DNA from: Bacteroidales bacterium
GTDB lineage: Bacteria > Bacteroidota > Bacteroidia > Bacteroidales > TTA-H9
Length of the DNA: 64,000 nt
Direction of reading: 5' to 3'
Assembly: GCA_028689615.1 (NCBI GenBank)
Contig: JAQVCV010000005.1
Span: 1 to 64,000 of the forward strand
The translations under genes and the position numbers were made by a program. Below, piece by piece: positions 1-9,360 of this stretch. The notes under the pieces were generated by a model that did not search any database, had not been told where the DNA came from, and saw only the letters and a program-made list of their open reading frames with translations. Position 1 is the stretch's first letter. Each line of letters begins with the position of its first letter.

Positions 1-1
1 G

Positions 2-1267
2 ATCACTGCCTACACTGAAAACGCCGACAGGGCCTATGAGGTGGCGGCCATGTACCGCAAAGCGGGAATACCCGTGGTGATGGGGGGCATACACGCCTCG
101 ATGTGTCCCGACGAGGCACTCGATTATGTTGATTCGGTGGTGGTGGGCGAGGCCGAACTCGTGTGGCCCCAATTGCTCAACGATTTCATTGCCGGCAGGA
201 TGGAGCGGTTGTACAGAGCCAACGGCTATGCCGACCTTGCCACCATTCCTCATGCCCGTCACGACCTTTTTCACCCGTCGTATTGGTTCAGAATCATTCA
301 AACATCGAGGGGATGCCCCTACGATTGCGACTTCTGCACGGTTACGGCATTCAACGGCAAGAGATTCAGAATGCGGCCGGTGGAGGATGTCCTCGACGAA
401 ATTGAACAAAACCAGGGGAAATTCAAAAGCTACATCTTTGCCGACGACAACCTGATTGGCAACACGCCATCGCAACGCGAAAGAGCCTTGCAACTCTTTA
501 AAGGCATCGTGCAACGGGGCATTAAAATACAGTGGTTCACCCAGGTAACCATCGACGTGGCCGAATATCCCGAGTTGCTCTACTGGGCCCGAAAGAGCGG
601 TTGCCGCATCATGCTGGTTGGCATCGAGGCCGAAACCATGGAGGGACTCGACTCGATGAACAAAGTGGTAAACAAACGCAAAGGTGGAATAGCCTACTAC
701 CGCAAAGCATTTAAAATCATCAACAAACACGGCATATCGGTACTGGGTACCTTTATCCTCGGACTCGAAACCGATGGGCCGCAAGATATCAGGAACAGAG
801 CCAAGTTCATCGTGAAATCGAGGGTTGATGCAGTTCAATGCTCCATCCTGACTCCTTTCCCCGGAACCAGGCTCTACAAAAGACTCAACGAGCAGGGAAG
901 AATTGCCTGCACCGAATTTCCATCAGACTGGCACTATTTCCGATTCATGGATCAGGCCTATTACAACGCCCAAATGTCGCCACAACAAATGGCCGAAGAG
1001 ATTGAAGCAGCCTGGCGCAAAATATATTTTCTCCCGTTTGTTTATTACAAATTCTTCAGAACCTGGTGGGCAACCCGATCGTGGGCGGCAGCCATGTGGG
1101 CTTTTGGAGGAAACCTGCGTTACCGGCGCGATGTGTTGCAACGACCGGTGCGAAGAGTGTTCAACCAACAACCACAAACTGAAAACCTCGATTTACAAGG
1201 ATCATCTGTCAGCATCTCCTCCATCGCCGATAAAGACAACAAACATCAAAAGGATATGCCCTTCTGA
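2..1267 (+). CDS. B12-binding-domain radical SAM protein (5' end missing)
   Basis: The reading frame is open to the window edge, so the start lies upstream. The visible N-terminal part (about residues 1-70) looks like the end of a cobalamin-binding domain (VVMGGIHASMCPDEAL, then VVVGEAE). The radical SAM core follows with the [4Fe-4S]/SAM motif CPYDCDFC (CxxxCxxC) after SRG. Downstream strands such as FADDNLIG and VGIEAETMEGLDSMNK fit the radical SAM barrel. Enzymes of this class couple SAM cleavage to methyl transfer or other difficult chemistry, but the substrate cannot be told from the sequence. A TGA at 1265-1267 closes the gene. The 295 bases after it hold no gene. Confidence 0.88.
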   Translation: MTAYTENADRAYEVAAMYRKAGIPVVMGGIHASMCPDEALDYVDSVVVGEAELVWPQLLNDFIAGRMERLYRANGYADLATIPHARHDLFHPSYWFRIIQTSRGCPYDCDFCTVTAFNGKRFRMRPVEDVLDEIEQNQGKFKSYIFADDNLIGNTPSQRERALQLFKGIVQRGIKIQWFTQVTIDVAEYPELLYWARKSGCRIMLVGIEAETMEGLDSMNKVVNKRKGGIAYYRKAFKIINKHGISVLGTFILGLETDGPQDIRNRAKFIVKSRVDAVQCSILTPFPGTRLYKRLNEQGRIACTEFPSDWHYFRFMDQAYYNAQMSPQQMAEEIEAAWRKIYFLPFVYYKFFRTWWATRSWAAAMWAFGGNLRYRRDVLQRPVRRVFNQQPQTENLDLQGSSVSISSIADKDNKHQKDMPF

Positions 1268-1511
1268 GCCCCCCAATCTCTTACGACATCACCATGCAGG
1301 CATGCGCAACAAAACTTTTTTGAAAAAGCCAGCTTGGTGCCTTTAAAGCAGATTGGTGCCGCCACACTTCATAATTCGCTACCCGACAGGAGTCCACCCG
1401 ATTCAGCTCTTGCTGTTAATTCTTTTCACACAAAACCACTTTAAAACCAGTGCCCGATTCGGCACTTAAAAAAACACCCTTACCTGTCGTCTCCGCGAAC
1501 AGGTTTGATAG

Positions 1512-1519
1512 TATCTTTG
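1512..1519 (+). promoter_or_regulatory. Bacteroidota -7 promoter box
   Basis: TATCTTTG matches the phylum's TAnnTTTG -7 consensus and lies 43 bases before the start of the AhpD-like gene. No clear -33 TTTG is visible at the usual spacing. Confidence 0.6.
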
Positions 1520-1562
1520 CGGGTGACATTTTTTTGTTTTAACCTTAAAAACCCCATTTATT

Positions 1563-2087
1563 ATGTTGTTACGTCATGTTGAGCCCTCGGAGGCTACAGG
1601 TCGTGTGGCCGAGGTTTATGCAGCCATGCAGAGTGCTATGGGAATGGTTCCCAATGCTTTTAAGATGTATAGCGTGAGCGAAGACCTGCTGGTGAAGCAA
1701 TACGAAGGACTGGTTTATTTCATGAGCCAGACCGGTTTAAGCGGCAAGTTGCTGGCATTCATCAGGCTTCTGGTTTCGTTCAGAGAGAGCTGCGACTATT
1801 GCATCGGGATCAATACCGGCATTTTGATGCAGTATGGTGTATTGCCCGAGCAGATTCCTGCCATCAGAGACAATCCTTCGCTTGCCCCCCTGCCTGCCAA
1901 CGAACTGGCCTTGCTTCTGTTTGTGCTAAAGGCTGTGAACACCCCCGAACAGGTTACCGAAGAGGATGTGAAACCCATCAGGATTGTAGGTTGGGACGAC
2001 CGCCAGATTTTCGAGGCAACCTTCCACGGGTCGATGCAGGTAGCCTCCGACCGCATGCTCGTGGCCTTTAAAGTGGAAGCCGACTAA
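1563..2087 (+). CDS. Carboxymuconolactone decarboxylase / AhpD-like protein
   Basis: 174 residues. The signature CDYCIGIN (CxxC followed by an acidic or His-type site) at about residues 79-86 is that of AhpD-like members of the carboxymuconolactone decarboxylase family, which act as small cytoplasmic redox proteins, often in peroxide defence. The segment PNAFKMYSVSEDLL before it and the helix-rich C-terminus also fit. The start ATG follows a -7 promoter box by 43 bases. The stop codon overlaps the stop of the convergent yaaA gene by 4 bases (CTAA). Both are linked to peroxide stress in other bacteria, which may be coincidence here. The exact substrate is unknown. Confidence 0.85.
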   Translation: MLLRHVEPSEATGRVAEVYAAMQSAMGMVPNAFKMYSVSEDLLVKQYEGLVYFMSQTGLSGKLLAFIRLLVSFRESCDYCIGINTGILMQYGVLPEQIPAIRDNPSLAPLPANELALLLFVLKAVNTPEQVTEEDVKPIRIVGWDDRQIFEATFHGSMQVASDRMLVAFKVEAD

Positions 2088-2854
2088 GCCTTCCTCCTAC
2101 CAAACACAAACCGGCTTTCGTCCGACAGCGACGGCTCGTAAAGGTACCCCCCGGTATCAAACGCCTTCAGATGTTCAGGATCGGAGAGCCGGTTTTGTAT
2201 TATAAAACGGCTCATGGCCCCGCGCGCTTGCTTGGCATACACTGCCACCACACTGTATTTTCCCTGTTTATAATCCATGAACACGGGGGTTACAACCCTG
2301 GTTGACTTTTTTAAATGAGGTGTAAGAACCTTGCTGTACTCCCCTGAAGCCAAATTGACAACCAGGTTATCGCCCTGATCGGCAAGATCTTCCTCAAGCC
2401 TGAAAGCAATTTTTTCTTTCCAAAAGGCGTAAAGATCGGAGGCTCCTTTGGTTTTCAGGGGTGCTCCCATCTCGAGCCGGTAGGGCAGCATGGCATCAAA
2501 AGGGCGCAGCAATCCGTAAAGCCCACTTAAAACGCGCAGATGATTCTGTGCGAAATTCAACTCTTCCAAGCTCAACGTCGTTGCCTGCAAGCCATTAAAC
2601 ACTTCGCCATTAAACCCTGCCAAAGCGTGAACCCATCCCTTCACCGGAGGAAAATGCCAGTCGGCAATTCGCTGAAAAGTATTCATAGCCAAGGGTCTGC
2701 TGATTTTCATCAGCACTTGCAACTGTTCAGGAGTGAAGGCTCGCAAGGTTTCTATCAGTTTCCCGGCTTCTTCGGGAAAGAGCAGTGACGAAGCGGCAGT
2801 GTCGAAACGTCGGGTTTCGTCGATTCGTTTGGCGGGCGAGAGGATGGCTATCAT
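2084..2854 (-). CDS. yaaA: YaaA family peroxide-stress protein (DUF328)
   Basis: 256 residues from the ATG at 2852-2854; an upstream in-frame ATG would add 18 residues not found in the family. The N-terminus MIAILSPAKRID is the family hallmark, followed by LYGLLRPFDAMLPYRLEMG and, near the C-terminus, VYAKQARGAMSRFI. In E. coli YaaA lowers free intracellular iron and limits Fenton damage under H2O2 stress, and it binds DNA in vitro. Length matches the family. It is transcribed toward the AhpD-like gene, with overlapping stop codons. Confidence 0.93.
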   Translation of the reverse strand: MIAILSPAKRIDETRRFDTAASSLLFPEEAGKLIETLRAFTPEQLQVLMKISRPLAMNTFQRIADWHFPPVKGWVHALAGFNGEVFNGLQATTLSLEELNFAQNHLRVLSGLYGLLRPFDAMLPYRLEMGAPLKTKGASDLYAFWKEKIAFRLEEDLADQGDNLVVNLASGEYSKVLTPHLKKSTRVVTPVFMDYKQGKYSVVAVYAKQARGAMSRFIIQNRLSDPEHLKAFDTGGYLYEPSLSDESRFVFGRRKA

Positions 2855-2932
2855 GAAAAGTAAAATTTGGGAAAAACGAAAATCTTGAAATGTGCGGGAA
2901 ACGAACAACCTGCCAATGAGATAAGTTCAAAA

Positions 2933-2954
2933 AAAGCCGGGCGAACCCGGCTTT
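2933..2954. terminator. Bidirectional hairpin terminator
   Basis: A 9-bp perfect stem (AAAGCCGGG, loop CGAA, CCCGGCTTT) with an A run on its left side, which is a T run for the minus-strand hutU transcript ending at 2962. Confidence 0.85.
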
Positions 2955-2961
2955 CAATCAG

Positions 2962-4971
2962 TTAAAACTTAATGCTGTCAATAAGCGTATCGTCGGCCAA
3001 GTTGGGGAGTGTTACTTTAAGAAGGGGTTCGGCCTCCATGGCCCGTTTGATGGCAAAAACGGCCTCTTTGTTTCTGGCCCACGAACGGCGCGAGATGCCG
3101 TTGTTCACATCCCAGAACAACATGCTTTTCAGACGTCGCGAAGCGTCGGCAGAGCCATCGAGCACCATCCCGAACCCGCCGTTGATTACTTCGCCCCAGC
3201 CCACGCCACCACCGTTGTGGATCGATACCCAGGTGGCTCCGCGGAAGGAGTCGCCAATTACGTTGTGGATGGCCATATCGGCGGTGAATGCAGAGCCGTC
3301 GTAGATGTTGGAGGTTTCGCGGAAGGGGCTGTCGGTACCCGACACGTCGTGGTGATCGCGGCCCAAAACCACGGGGCCTTTCATGCGACCATCGGCCAGA
3401 GCCTGGTTGAAGGCTTCGGCAATCCGGGTTCTTCCTTCTGCATCGGCATAGAGGATTCGGGCCTGCGAGCCCACCACCAGCCTGTTTTCTTCAGCCTGCC
3501 TGATCCACACCAGGTTGTCGTTAATTTGTCCTTTGATTTCATCGGGAGCTGAAGTCAGCATCTCTTCCAGAATGTCGGCGGCAATCTGATCGGTCAGGCG
3601 CAGGTCGGCCGGATCGGACGAAGTGCAAACCCAACGGAAAGGGCCAAACCCGTAGTCGAAACACATGGGTCCCATGATGTCCTGCACATAGGAGGGGTAG
3701 CGGAAGAGACCGTCGGCACGGAAAATATCGGCACCGGCGCGACCCGATTCGAGCAGAAACGCGTTGCCGTAGTCGAAGAAATACATGCCGCGGGCTGTAA
3801 GCTTGTTGATGGCCGCCACCTGCCGGCGAAGCGATTCGTGCACCTTCTGTTTGAAAAGATCGGGGTCTTCGGCCATCATCCGGTTCGACTCTTCGTAGGT
3901 TAGTCCGGCAGGATAGTAGCCTCCGGCCCACGGGTTGTGCAACGAGGTTTGGTCGCTGCCCAGATCCACTTTAACATTCTCTTCGGCAAGCCGCTCCCAC
4001 AGGTCAACAATGTTGCCCAGGTAGGCCAGCGAAACGGCCTCTTTGTTGTTGACAGCCCGACGAATACGCGAGATAAGTTCGTCGATGTTCTCGTGCAGTT
4101 CGTTCACCCATCCCTGCTCAAATCTTTTGCGGGCAGCCATGGGATTCACTTCGGCCACCACGCCCACCACGCCGGCTATCACGGCAGCTTTGGGTTGGGC
4201 TCCCGACATGCCGCCCAGACCCGAGGTAACAAACAACTTACCAGCCAGACTCTCGCCAGGCCCTGCCTGCATCCGTCCGGCATTGAGCACCGTGATGGTG
4301 GTGCCGTGCACTATACCCTGCGGACCGATGTACATGAACGAACCGGCGGTCATTTGCCCGTATTGCGATACGCCCAGCGCATTGAATCGTTCCCAGTCGT
4401 CGGGTTTGGAATAATTGGGGATTACCATGCCGTTGGTCACCACCACGCGCGGGGCATCGGGATGCGAAGGGAACAGGCCCATGGGATGACCGGAGTACAA
4501 CACCAGGGTTTGGTGATCGGTCATGGTGGCCAGGTATTTCATGGTGAGGAGGTATTGAGCCCAGTTCTGAAACACGGCGCCATTACCACCGTAGGTGATG
4601 AGTTCGTGGGGATGTTGTGCCACGGCATCGTCGAGGTTGTTGCTAAGCATCAGCATGATGGCAGCCGCCTGCGACGATTGGTGGGGATAATCGTTGACGG
4701 AGCGGGCAAAAATCTTGTAGTCGGGGCGGAAACGGTACATGTAAATCCGGCCATAGTCGCTGAGTTCCCGCGCGAACTCGGGAGCCAGAACTGCATGGTG
4801 GCGGGGATCGAAATAGCGAAGGGCATTGCGCAGGGCAAGTTTTTTTTCAGCCGGGGTGAGTATCTCCTTTCTTTTTGGAGCGTGGTTGACCGACCGATCG
4901 TAGGGTTTGGGCTCAGGAAGTACATCAGGAATACCCTGAAGAATAGCTTTCTGAAAACTGGTGATTTCCAT
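2962..4971 (-). CDS. hutU: Urocanate hydratase (urocanase), long form
   Basis: 669 residues, longer than the roughly 550-residue proteobacterial enzyme, as I recall is usual in Bacteroidota. It hydrates urocanate to imidazolonepropionate with tightly bound NAD+ in histidine degradation. Conserved blocks are present: TYGGNGAVFQNWAQYL, YSGHPMGLFPS, VTNGMVIPNYS, the NAD-binding GLGGMSGAQPKAA, and the active-site block FGPFRWVCTSSDPADL with the catalytic Cys. The late block SIHNGGGVGWGEVINGG is also intact. No hutH, hutI or ftcD lies beside it, so the pathway genes must be elsewhere. A strong terminator follows the stop. Confidence 0.95.
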   Translation of the reverse strand: MEITSFQKAILQGIPDVLPEPKPYDRSVNHAPKRKEILTPAEKKLALRNALRYFDPRHHAVLAPEFARELSDYGRIYMYRFRPDYKIFARSVNDYPHQSSQAAAIMLMLSNNLDDAVAQHPHELITYGGNGAVFQNWAQYLLTMKYLATMTDHQTLVLYSGHPMGLFPSHPDAPRVVVTNGMVIPNYSKPDDWERFNALGVSQYGQMTAGSFMYIGPQGIVHGTTITVLNAGRMQAGPGESLAGKLFVTSGLGGMSGAQPKAAVIAGVVGVVAEVNPMAARKRFEQGWVNELHENIDELISRIRRAVNNKEAVSLAYLGNIVDLWERLAEENVKVDLGSDQTSLHNPWAGGYYPAGLTYEESNRMMAEDPDLFKQKVHESLRRQVAAINKLTARGMYFFDYGNAFLLESGRAGADIFRADGLFRYPSYVQDIMGPMCFDYGFGPFRWVCTSSDPADLRLTDQIAADILEEMLTSAPDEIKGQINDNLVWIRQAEENRLVVGSQARILYADAEGRTRIAEAFNQALADGRMKGPVVLGRDHHDVSGTDSPFRETSNIYDGSAFTADMAIHNVIGDSFRGATWVSIHNGGGVGWGEVINGGFGMVLDGSADASRRLKSMLFWDVNNGISRRSWARNKEAVFAIKRAMEAEPLLKVTLPNLADDTLIDSIKF

Positions 4972-5024
4972 TTGGCTTAAAGTATTGGTGATTTTAAAGA
5001 ATAATGACTTGAAAACAAGAGCAA

Positions 5025-5639
5025 TCAGATGCTGTCGGGGGCATTTTTCACGATCTGGTAAAGGAATTCGCGAGCCCTGAAAAGTTGGGCTTTCACGGTG
5101 CCGAGAGGCAGATCGAGTTCCACGGCAATTTCCTCGTAACTAAGCTCTTTGAAGTAGCGCATCTCAACCAGCATCCGGTAGTGAGGTTTGAGTCGTTCGA
5201 CGATGGCCCGCATCAACTGGATTTTTTGTTTGATGATAAACGACTCTTCGGGGTCGGGCGTTTCGGCAGCAACCTTGTGGTGGATGGTATAATCCTCGTC
5301 GCCGTCGGAACCGATTGGCTGGTCGAGCGATACGATGTTTTTTCTTTTGCGGCGGATGAAATCGATGCAGTTGTTGCTGGCTATCTTGAAAAGCCAGGTG
5401 CTGAAAGCGTAGTTGGGGGTGTATTGGTGCAGGTTGCGAAAGGCTTTCCCGAAGGCTTCGATGGTAAGGTCTTCAGCATCGGTTGGGTCGTTGGTCATTT
5501 TCAGCAACAGGAAATAGAGCGAATCGCGGTAGTTCTTCATCAACTCGGCATAAGCCCGCTGATCGCCCTTGTGAAGAGCGGCCTGAACCAGTTGGTAATC
5601 GCGACTGGCTTTCTCGGTCATATTTGAGCTTACTTCCAT
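5025..5639 (-). CDS. RNA polymerase sigma factor, ECF (sigma-70) family
   Basis: 204 residues. Region 2 (about 25-95) includes DAEDLTIEAFGKAFRNL and TWLFKIASNNCIDFIRRKRK. Region 4 (about 145-200) includes the helix-turn-helix ELSYEEIAVELDLPLGTVKAQLFRAR. I chose the first ATG (5637-5639) because AGGGAA lies just upstream; an ATG six codons later is possible. The start overlaps the 3' end of the glycosyltransferase gene by 10 bases, so the two are probably co-transcribed and translationally coupled. No anti-sigma factor gene follows, so the controlling signal is unknown. Confidence 0.92.
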   Translation of the reverse strand: MEVSSNMTEKASRDYQLVQAALHKGDQRAYAELMKNYRDSLYFLLLKMTNDPTDAEDLTIEAFGKAFRNLHQYTPNYAFSTWLFKIASNNCIDFIRRKRKNIVSLDQPIGSDGDEDYTIHHKVAAETPDPEESFIIKQKIQLMRAIVERLKPHYRMLVEMRYFKELSYEEIAVELDLPLGTVKAQLFRAREFLYQIVKNAPDSI

Positions 5640-6745
5640 TTTCCCTGTCTGAAGAGTGGGTTGGTGAACATGATAAGCGGATTTACCAACAAGGTAAAAA
5701 CTTCCAGAAATGGCGAAATTAACAAGAAATTGCGTTCATGAAGCCTGTTCATCCATTTTTTTAAGATAAAAATTTGCATGGCAAACCTTAACAATGCGCC
5801 ACCAGCCACTACAGGCCACTGGTAAAGCACTGACAACAAATAGATTAAAGCTACATAAAAAAGAACCTGAATGCCACTGTAGGAAGCCAATACCATTTTG
5901 TGCTTTTGTTTGTAAAATTTTCCGGTGGTGAGGTGACGTCGCTTTTGCTTCACCCATTGAATGAACGACTGTTTGGGGCGACTTATGGTACGGTTGTTCA
6001 TACCGGCTATCACGCTTGTATTCCGTTTATTAGCAACCTGATTCACGAAAAGGTCGTCGTCGCCCGACACCACTCTGTAGTGCGAGATGAACCCGTTGTT
6101 GCGGTAAAAAAGGGATTTGGTATAGGAGAGGTTGCGTCCAACGCCCATGTAAGGGAGCCCGATTTTGGCCCACGAGAGGTATTGGATGGCGGTATGGAGG
6201 GTGTCGAACCTGATCAGTTTGTTGAGCAGGCCGGGTTGAGTTTCATAGGCACCATAGCCCAGAACAATTTCGGTATTTTGTCCATATCCTGCTACCATCT
6301 GGCTTATCCACAAATCGGTAGCAGGGCGGCAGTCGGCATCAGCAAGAAGCAACACCTCGTGACTAGCCGACTTGATGCCAATACTCAGGGGAAATTTTTT
6401 CCCTACAAAGAAATTCGGACGCTCGATGAGGTTGACCACCTTCAGGCGCGGATTCTCTTCTGCCATGATTTTGAGGAGGTAATAGGTATCGTCGTCGGAG
6501 GCATCGTTCACCACCACAACTTCAAAATCGGGATAATCTTGCTGAAGGAAATGGGGCAGGTTGTTTTTCAGGTTCCCTGCCTCGTTTTTAGCACAAATCA
6601 CCACCGAAACGGGTGGTTTAGCGCCGTGTTGCACCTCTTTGGCCCAAACCGGACGACTGAAAACGAAGGAATAAACAACCAGATGCAGAAAAACTGCTGC
6701 CAGAAAAAGGACAAAAACCGCGAATTGAATGTTATCGATGGTCAT
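5630..6745 (-). CDS. Family 2 glycosyltransferase, membrane-anchored
   Basis: 371 residues from the ATG at 6743-6745. An in-frame TTG further upstream lies inside the promoter box and is rejected. An N-terminal membrane helix (about 5-28) precedes a GT-A domain beginning PPVSVVICAKNEAGNL, with DVVVNDASDDDT-like and LLADADCRP (DxD-type) motifs and a QxxRW-like KQKRRHLTTG segment. One or two C-terminal membrane segments follow (about 290-370). It probably transfers a sugar from a nucleotide donor to a lipid or polysaccharide on the cytoplasmic face of the inner membrane. It is the first gene of an operon with the ECF sigma factor. Confidence 0.9.
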   Translation of the reverse strand: MTIDNIQFAVFVLFLAAVFLHLVVYSFVFSRPVWAKEVQHGAKPPVSVVICAKNEAGNLKNNLPHFLQQDYPDFEVVVVNDASDDDTYYLLKIMAEENPRLKVVNLIERPNFFVGKKFPLSIGIKSASHEVLLLADADCRPATDLWISQMVAGYGQNTEIVLGYGAYETQPGLLNKLIRFDTLHTAIQYLSWAKIGLPYMGVGRNLSYTKSLFYRNNGFISHYRVVSGDDDLFVNQVANKRNTSVIAGMNNRTISRPKQSFIQWVKQKRRHLTTGKFYKQKHKMVLASYSGIQVLFYVALIYLLSVLYQWPVVAGGALLRFAMQIFILKKWMNRLHERNFLLISPFLEVFTLLVNPLIMFTNPLFRQGKWK

Positions 6746-6763
6746 ACCTGCTAATGTTGGCTG

Positions 6764-6771
6764 CAAAGATA
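6764..6771 (-). promoter_or_regulatory. -7 promoter box for the glycosyltransferase/sigma operon
   Basis: On the minus strand this reads TATCTTTG, an exact TAnnTTTG match, 18 bases before the ATG. The leader would be only about 10 nt, which also rules out the upstream TTG start. Confidence 0.65.
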
Positions 6772-6884
6772 AAGCAAACCTTCAAGTCTGAAAAAAGAAA
6801 TATGCTGCCGGCGGCCCAAAGCCCGGTGGCGTTAAACAGAAGGTTGGTGTAAATGGGGTAACGTGATGACCTGTTAATCAACAA

Positions 6885-6908
6885 AAAACCACCCGTTTGG
6901 GTGGTTTT
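6885..6908. terminator. Terminator downstream of tRNA-Arg
   Basis: Perfect 10-bp stem AAAACCACCC / GGGTGGTTTT with a GTTT loop. It gives a T run on both strands and lies just 3' of the tRNA on the minus strand. Confidence 0.85.
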
Positions 6909-6913
6909 ACCTG

Positions 6914-6987
6914 TGATCCGGATAGGATTCGAACCTATGACCCGCAGCTTAGAAGGCTGCTGCTCTATCCAACTGAGCTACCGGACC
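6914..6987 (-). tRNA. tRNA-Arg (anticodon TCT)
   Basis: 74 nt cloverleaf read on the minus strand. The acceptor stem GGTCCGG pairs with CCGGATC (one G-T), with discriminator A. The anticodon loop CTTCTAA lies between GCAGC-type stems, and the T-loop is TTCGAAT. CCA is not encoded. It decodes AGA. Confidence 0.97.
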
Positions 6988-7149
6988 GTTTGCATCTTTT
7001 CGACCACCGGAGGTGATTTTTTCCCGATCTCACCATTCAATACCGGCTGAAGGAGTTCGCCACGGGGTCTGAAACAGGCGGCAAAATTAAACAATTCAAC
7101 AGAAACCACAAAAAAAGAGGGAAAAAACCTGATAGGGTCTAAAAAAACA

Positions 7150-7186
7150 GGGGCCGACTCCTGGTTGGTTCACAAGAGTCAGCCCC
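7150..7186 (-). terminator. Terminator of the LruC lipoprotein gene
   Basis: Stem GGGGCCGACTC / GAGTCAGCCCC (one mismatch) with an A run at 7141-7147, a T run on the minus strand, 22 bases past the stop of the LruC gene. Confidence 0.85.
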
Positions 7187-7207
7187 AATTAAAATCAGAC
7201 GTAGTGT

Positions 7208-9226
7208 TTAGTAAATATTTTGTTGGTTGCGGTAACCCGACTGGTTTTCGTACCAATCGTAAAACTGTTGGCCACTGCTTTCGGCCCATTGGCCAAATTT
7301 CAGGTAGGCTTCGGTTATTTCGGTTTGCTCGTTGGGATAATCAAACACGTCGAGAATGTTGATAGCCCAGGGAAGGTTGGAGGCAGTTTTGTAGTACCTG
7401 CCTGAAGCTGGCACCGAGCTATCGTCGCCTGTACCGAAGAAGGAACTGGCTGCCAATTGTGTGGGTGCATTGTTGGGGAGGTGCACTTCGCGGCCGCGAT
7501 CCTGATTCACGAAAATGAAGGGGTTGAACGGGGGCGAACCTAGTGCAGCCGCGGTTTGCGGGGTGGAAAACTCGATGTTGAGCGACAGTGGGATGGGTTC
7601 AACCCAGGTGGCACCCGGGGTAGTGTTTACCCCAACACCGGTTCCAGGGTATTGCAACAGATTGCCCGAGTTGCTAAACACGATCACCGTGGCCAGATCC
7701 TGACCGGCTTCCGTTCCGTTGGCACGTGTCTGAATAAGGTTGCCCGACAACAGATTCCCACTTACGCTGGCAACCACATTCTGATTGACAGGCCATTGCA
7801 CGCCAAATCCGTTCCTGTAGTTTGCGCCCGTGGCAGTAAGAATGTAGGTTCCCTCGATGTTAACGATGTTGTTTCCGGCATTTTTCACCTGCTTGTAGCG
7901 GTATTTCACCACCACATCGTTGAAATCGTAATCGCCCTGGTTGGGCCAGAAATCCTCGAAAGCCAGGGTGGCGTAGCCGTTTTCTGAGGGGTAATATTGA
8001 TTAAAAGCTCGTGCCGGATCGTTGGGATACTCGTCGAAATTGTCGCTCACCCCGTCGTTGTCGGTATCGGTTGCGGTGTAAGTCACCACAGGCATGTTGG
8101 TGGTTTGCACAGCCACTATGGGGTTGCTCAACACGTAGAACATGGCATCGTTGAAGTCGTTGTCGCCACCCAACTGCCTGCGTTGATCTTCGATTCCCAA
8201 CAAAACTATGTCGCGACCAGGGTCGTAAACCTGCACAAACTGCTGTTTTTTAGTCGGGTCGGTTGCCGGGTTGAGTTCCGAATTGGAATAGATCATGTGA
8301 GTTCCGGCAGTAACATTGCCATTCACCCAGCCGTTGGCCATCAACACCCAGCCAATTTCGGTTCCAGCCGGAAACTCGCCCAGCTTCACCTTCATACCCG
8401 AAGTGAGGTAAGGAAACGAGAGGTTGGGAAAAAGGATGGTGATGTTCTGAATATCAGCCGTGGTAGCCGGAGGGCTGCCAGCCGGGTAGGTATAAAACCC
8501 AAGTGCATTCTTCCAACCGGCCCCTTCGTGCACAAAAACGATCCACACCTCGGCTGGTTCGGTGAGCACTGTATTGGTTTCGTTGCCATTGGCCAGATAA
8601 TTTGGATGGTAAGTGGGCACCGGCTGAGATTCGGGGAAGGTGGCATTGATATCGGCCAGAAACGAAGCCGATACCACCTCATATCCAGCCAGATAATTGG
8701 GAACCCCATTGGAATTGAAGGTCCCAAGGTAGCTAAAATTGGGCCACACATTGCCCACCACGGCCGATTTCTCGGCGCTGGCAACTGCCGGACCACCTAC
8801 CACGGCCACCACTTTGCCGTTCTCGATGGTGGCAAGCGTTTCGCCCGGTAAGCCGAGGAAACGGGTGGTGATCCAAACCTGGGTAATGTTTTTGGGCAAA
8901 GGTGAATACACCTGAAGCTGACCATCCATACCGGTATAGCCCGAAAGGAGCAAATCGCCGGAAAGAGCCCCCTCGTCAGACACTTCAAGGGTAAGATAAA
9001 TATCGATTTTCACGAACGGAATTACCTGGTTGGCCGCGTTTAAAGTGGATATTTTAAATTCCACGTTGGTGCTGGTTTGCCAATCAAACTGATCAGAAAC
9101 CACCAACTCATCCATGCGCTTATTCACTTCGGTGGGATCGGGTGTGGAGTCTTCGGTTTTTCGGCACGACGCAGCAATCCCCAAAAGAAGCAGGGCAAAC
9201 AACAAAACGGTATAGATGTTTTTCAT
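7208..9226 (-). CDS. LruC-domain surface lipoprotein
   Basis: 672 residues from the ATG at 9224-9226, which gives a clean lipoprotein signal (MKNIYTVLLFALLLLGIAASC, lipobox Cys at about 21); a more upstream ATG would bury it. A C-terminal LruC domain is recognised by FEDFWPNQGDYDFNDVVVKY. A related DUF4114-type block (GGDNDFNDAMFYV) lies before it. Between them a thrombospondin-3-like calcium motif (DTDNDGVSDNFDEYPNDP) is visible. Such proteins are exported and anchored to the outer membrane in Bacteroidota and Leptospira; function is unknown, adhesion or cell-envelope structure being guesses. It is a single-gene unit with its own terminator. Confidence 0.88.
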   Translation of the reverse strand: MKNIYTVLLFALLLLGIAASCRKTEDSTPDPTEVNKRMDELVVSDQFDWQTSTNVEFKISTLNAANQVIPFVKIDIYLTLEVSDEGALSGDLLLSGYTGMDGQLQVYSPLPKNITQVWITTRFLGLPGETLATIENGKVVAVVGGPAVASAEKSAVVGNVWPNFSYLGTFNSNGVPNYLAGYEVVSASFLADINATFPESQPVPTYHPNYLANGNETNTVLTEPAEVWIVFVHEGAGWKNALGFYTYPAGSPPATTADIQNITILFPNLSFPYLTSGMKVKLGEFPAGTEIGWVLMANGWVNGNVTAGTHMIYSNSELNPATDPTKKQQFVQVYDPGRDIVLLGIEDQRRQLGGDNDFNDAMFYVLSNPIVAVQTTNMPVVTYTATDTDNDGVSDNFDEYPNDPARAFNQYYPSENGYATLAFEDFWPNQGDYDFNDVVVKYRYKQVKNAGNNIVNIEGTYILTATGANYRNGFGVQWPVNQNVVASVSGNLLSGNLIQTRANGTEAGQDLATVIVFSNSGNLLQYPGTGVGVNTTPGATWVEPIPLSLNIEFSTPQTAAALGSPPFNPFIFVNQDRGREVHLPNNAPTQLAASSFFGTGDDSSVPASGRYYKTASNLPWAINILDVFDYPNEQTEITEAYLKFGQWAESSGQQFYDWYENQSGYRNQQNIY

Positions 9227-9360
9227 GACGGTATAGAATTGTAATTTCAATGCAAGATACAAAATAACGGAAACTAAAACAAGACCGAAAGCCGCATTTT
9301 GTAACTGTAACTTTTTATAGCGACTTTGTGGTCAGGCAGCAAATAAGTGGGATTGGCTTT

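Noticed and set aside
3937-4980. Long open frame opposite the urocanate hydratase gene
   Set aside because: It is the antisense shadow of a highly conserved enzyme gene and has His/Gly-rich, non-protein-like composition.
6746-6766. TTG start seven codons upstream for the glycosyltransferase
   Set aside because: It overlaps the -7 promoter box, so it would not be transcribed.
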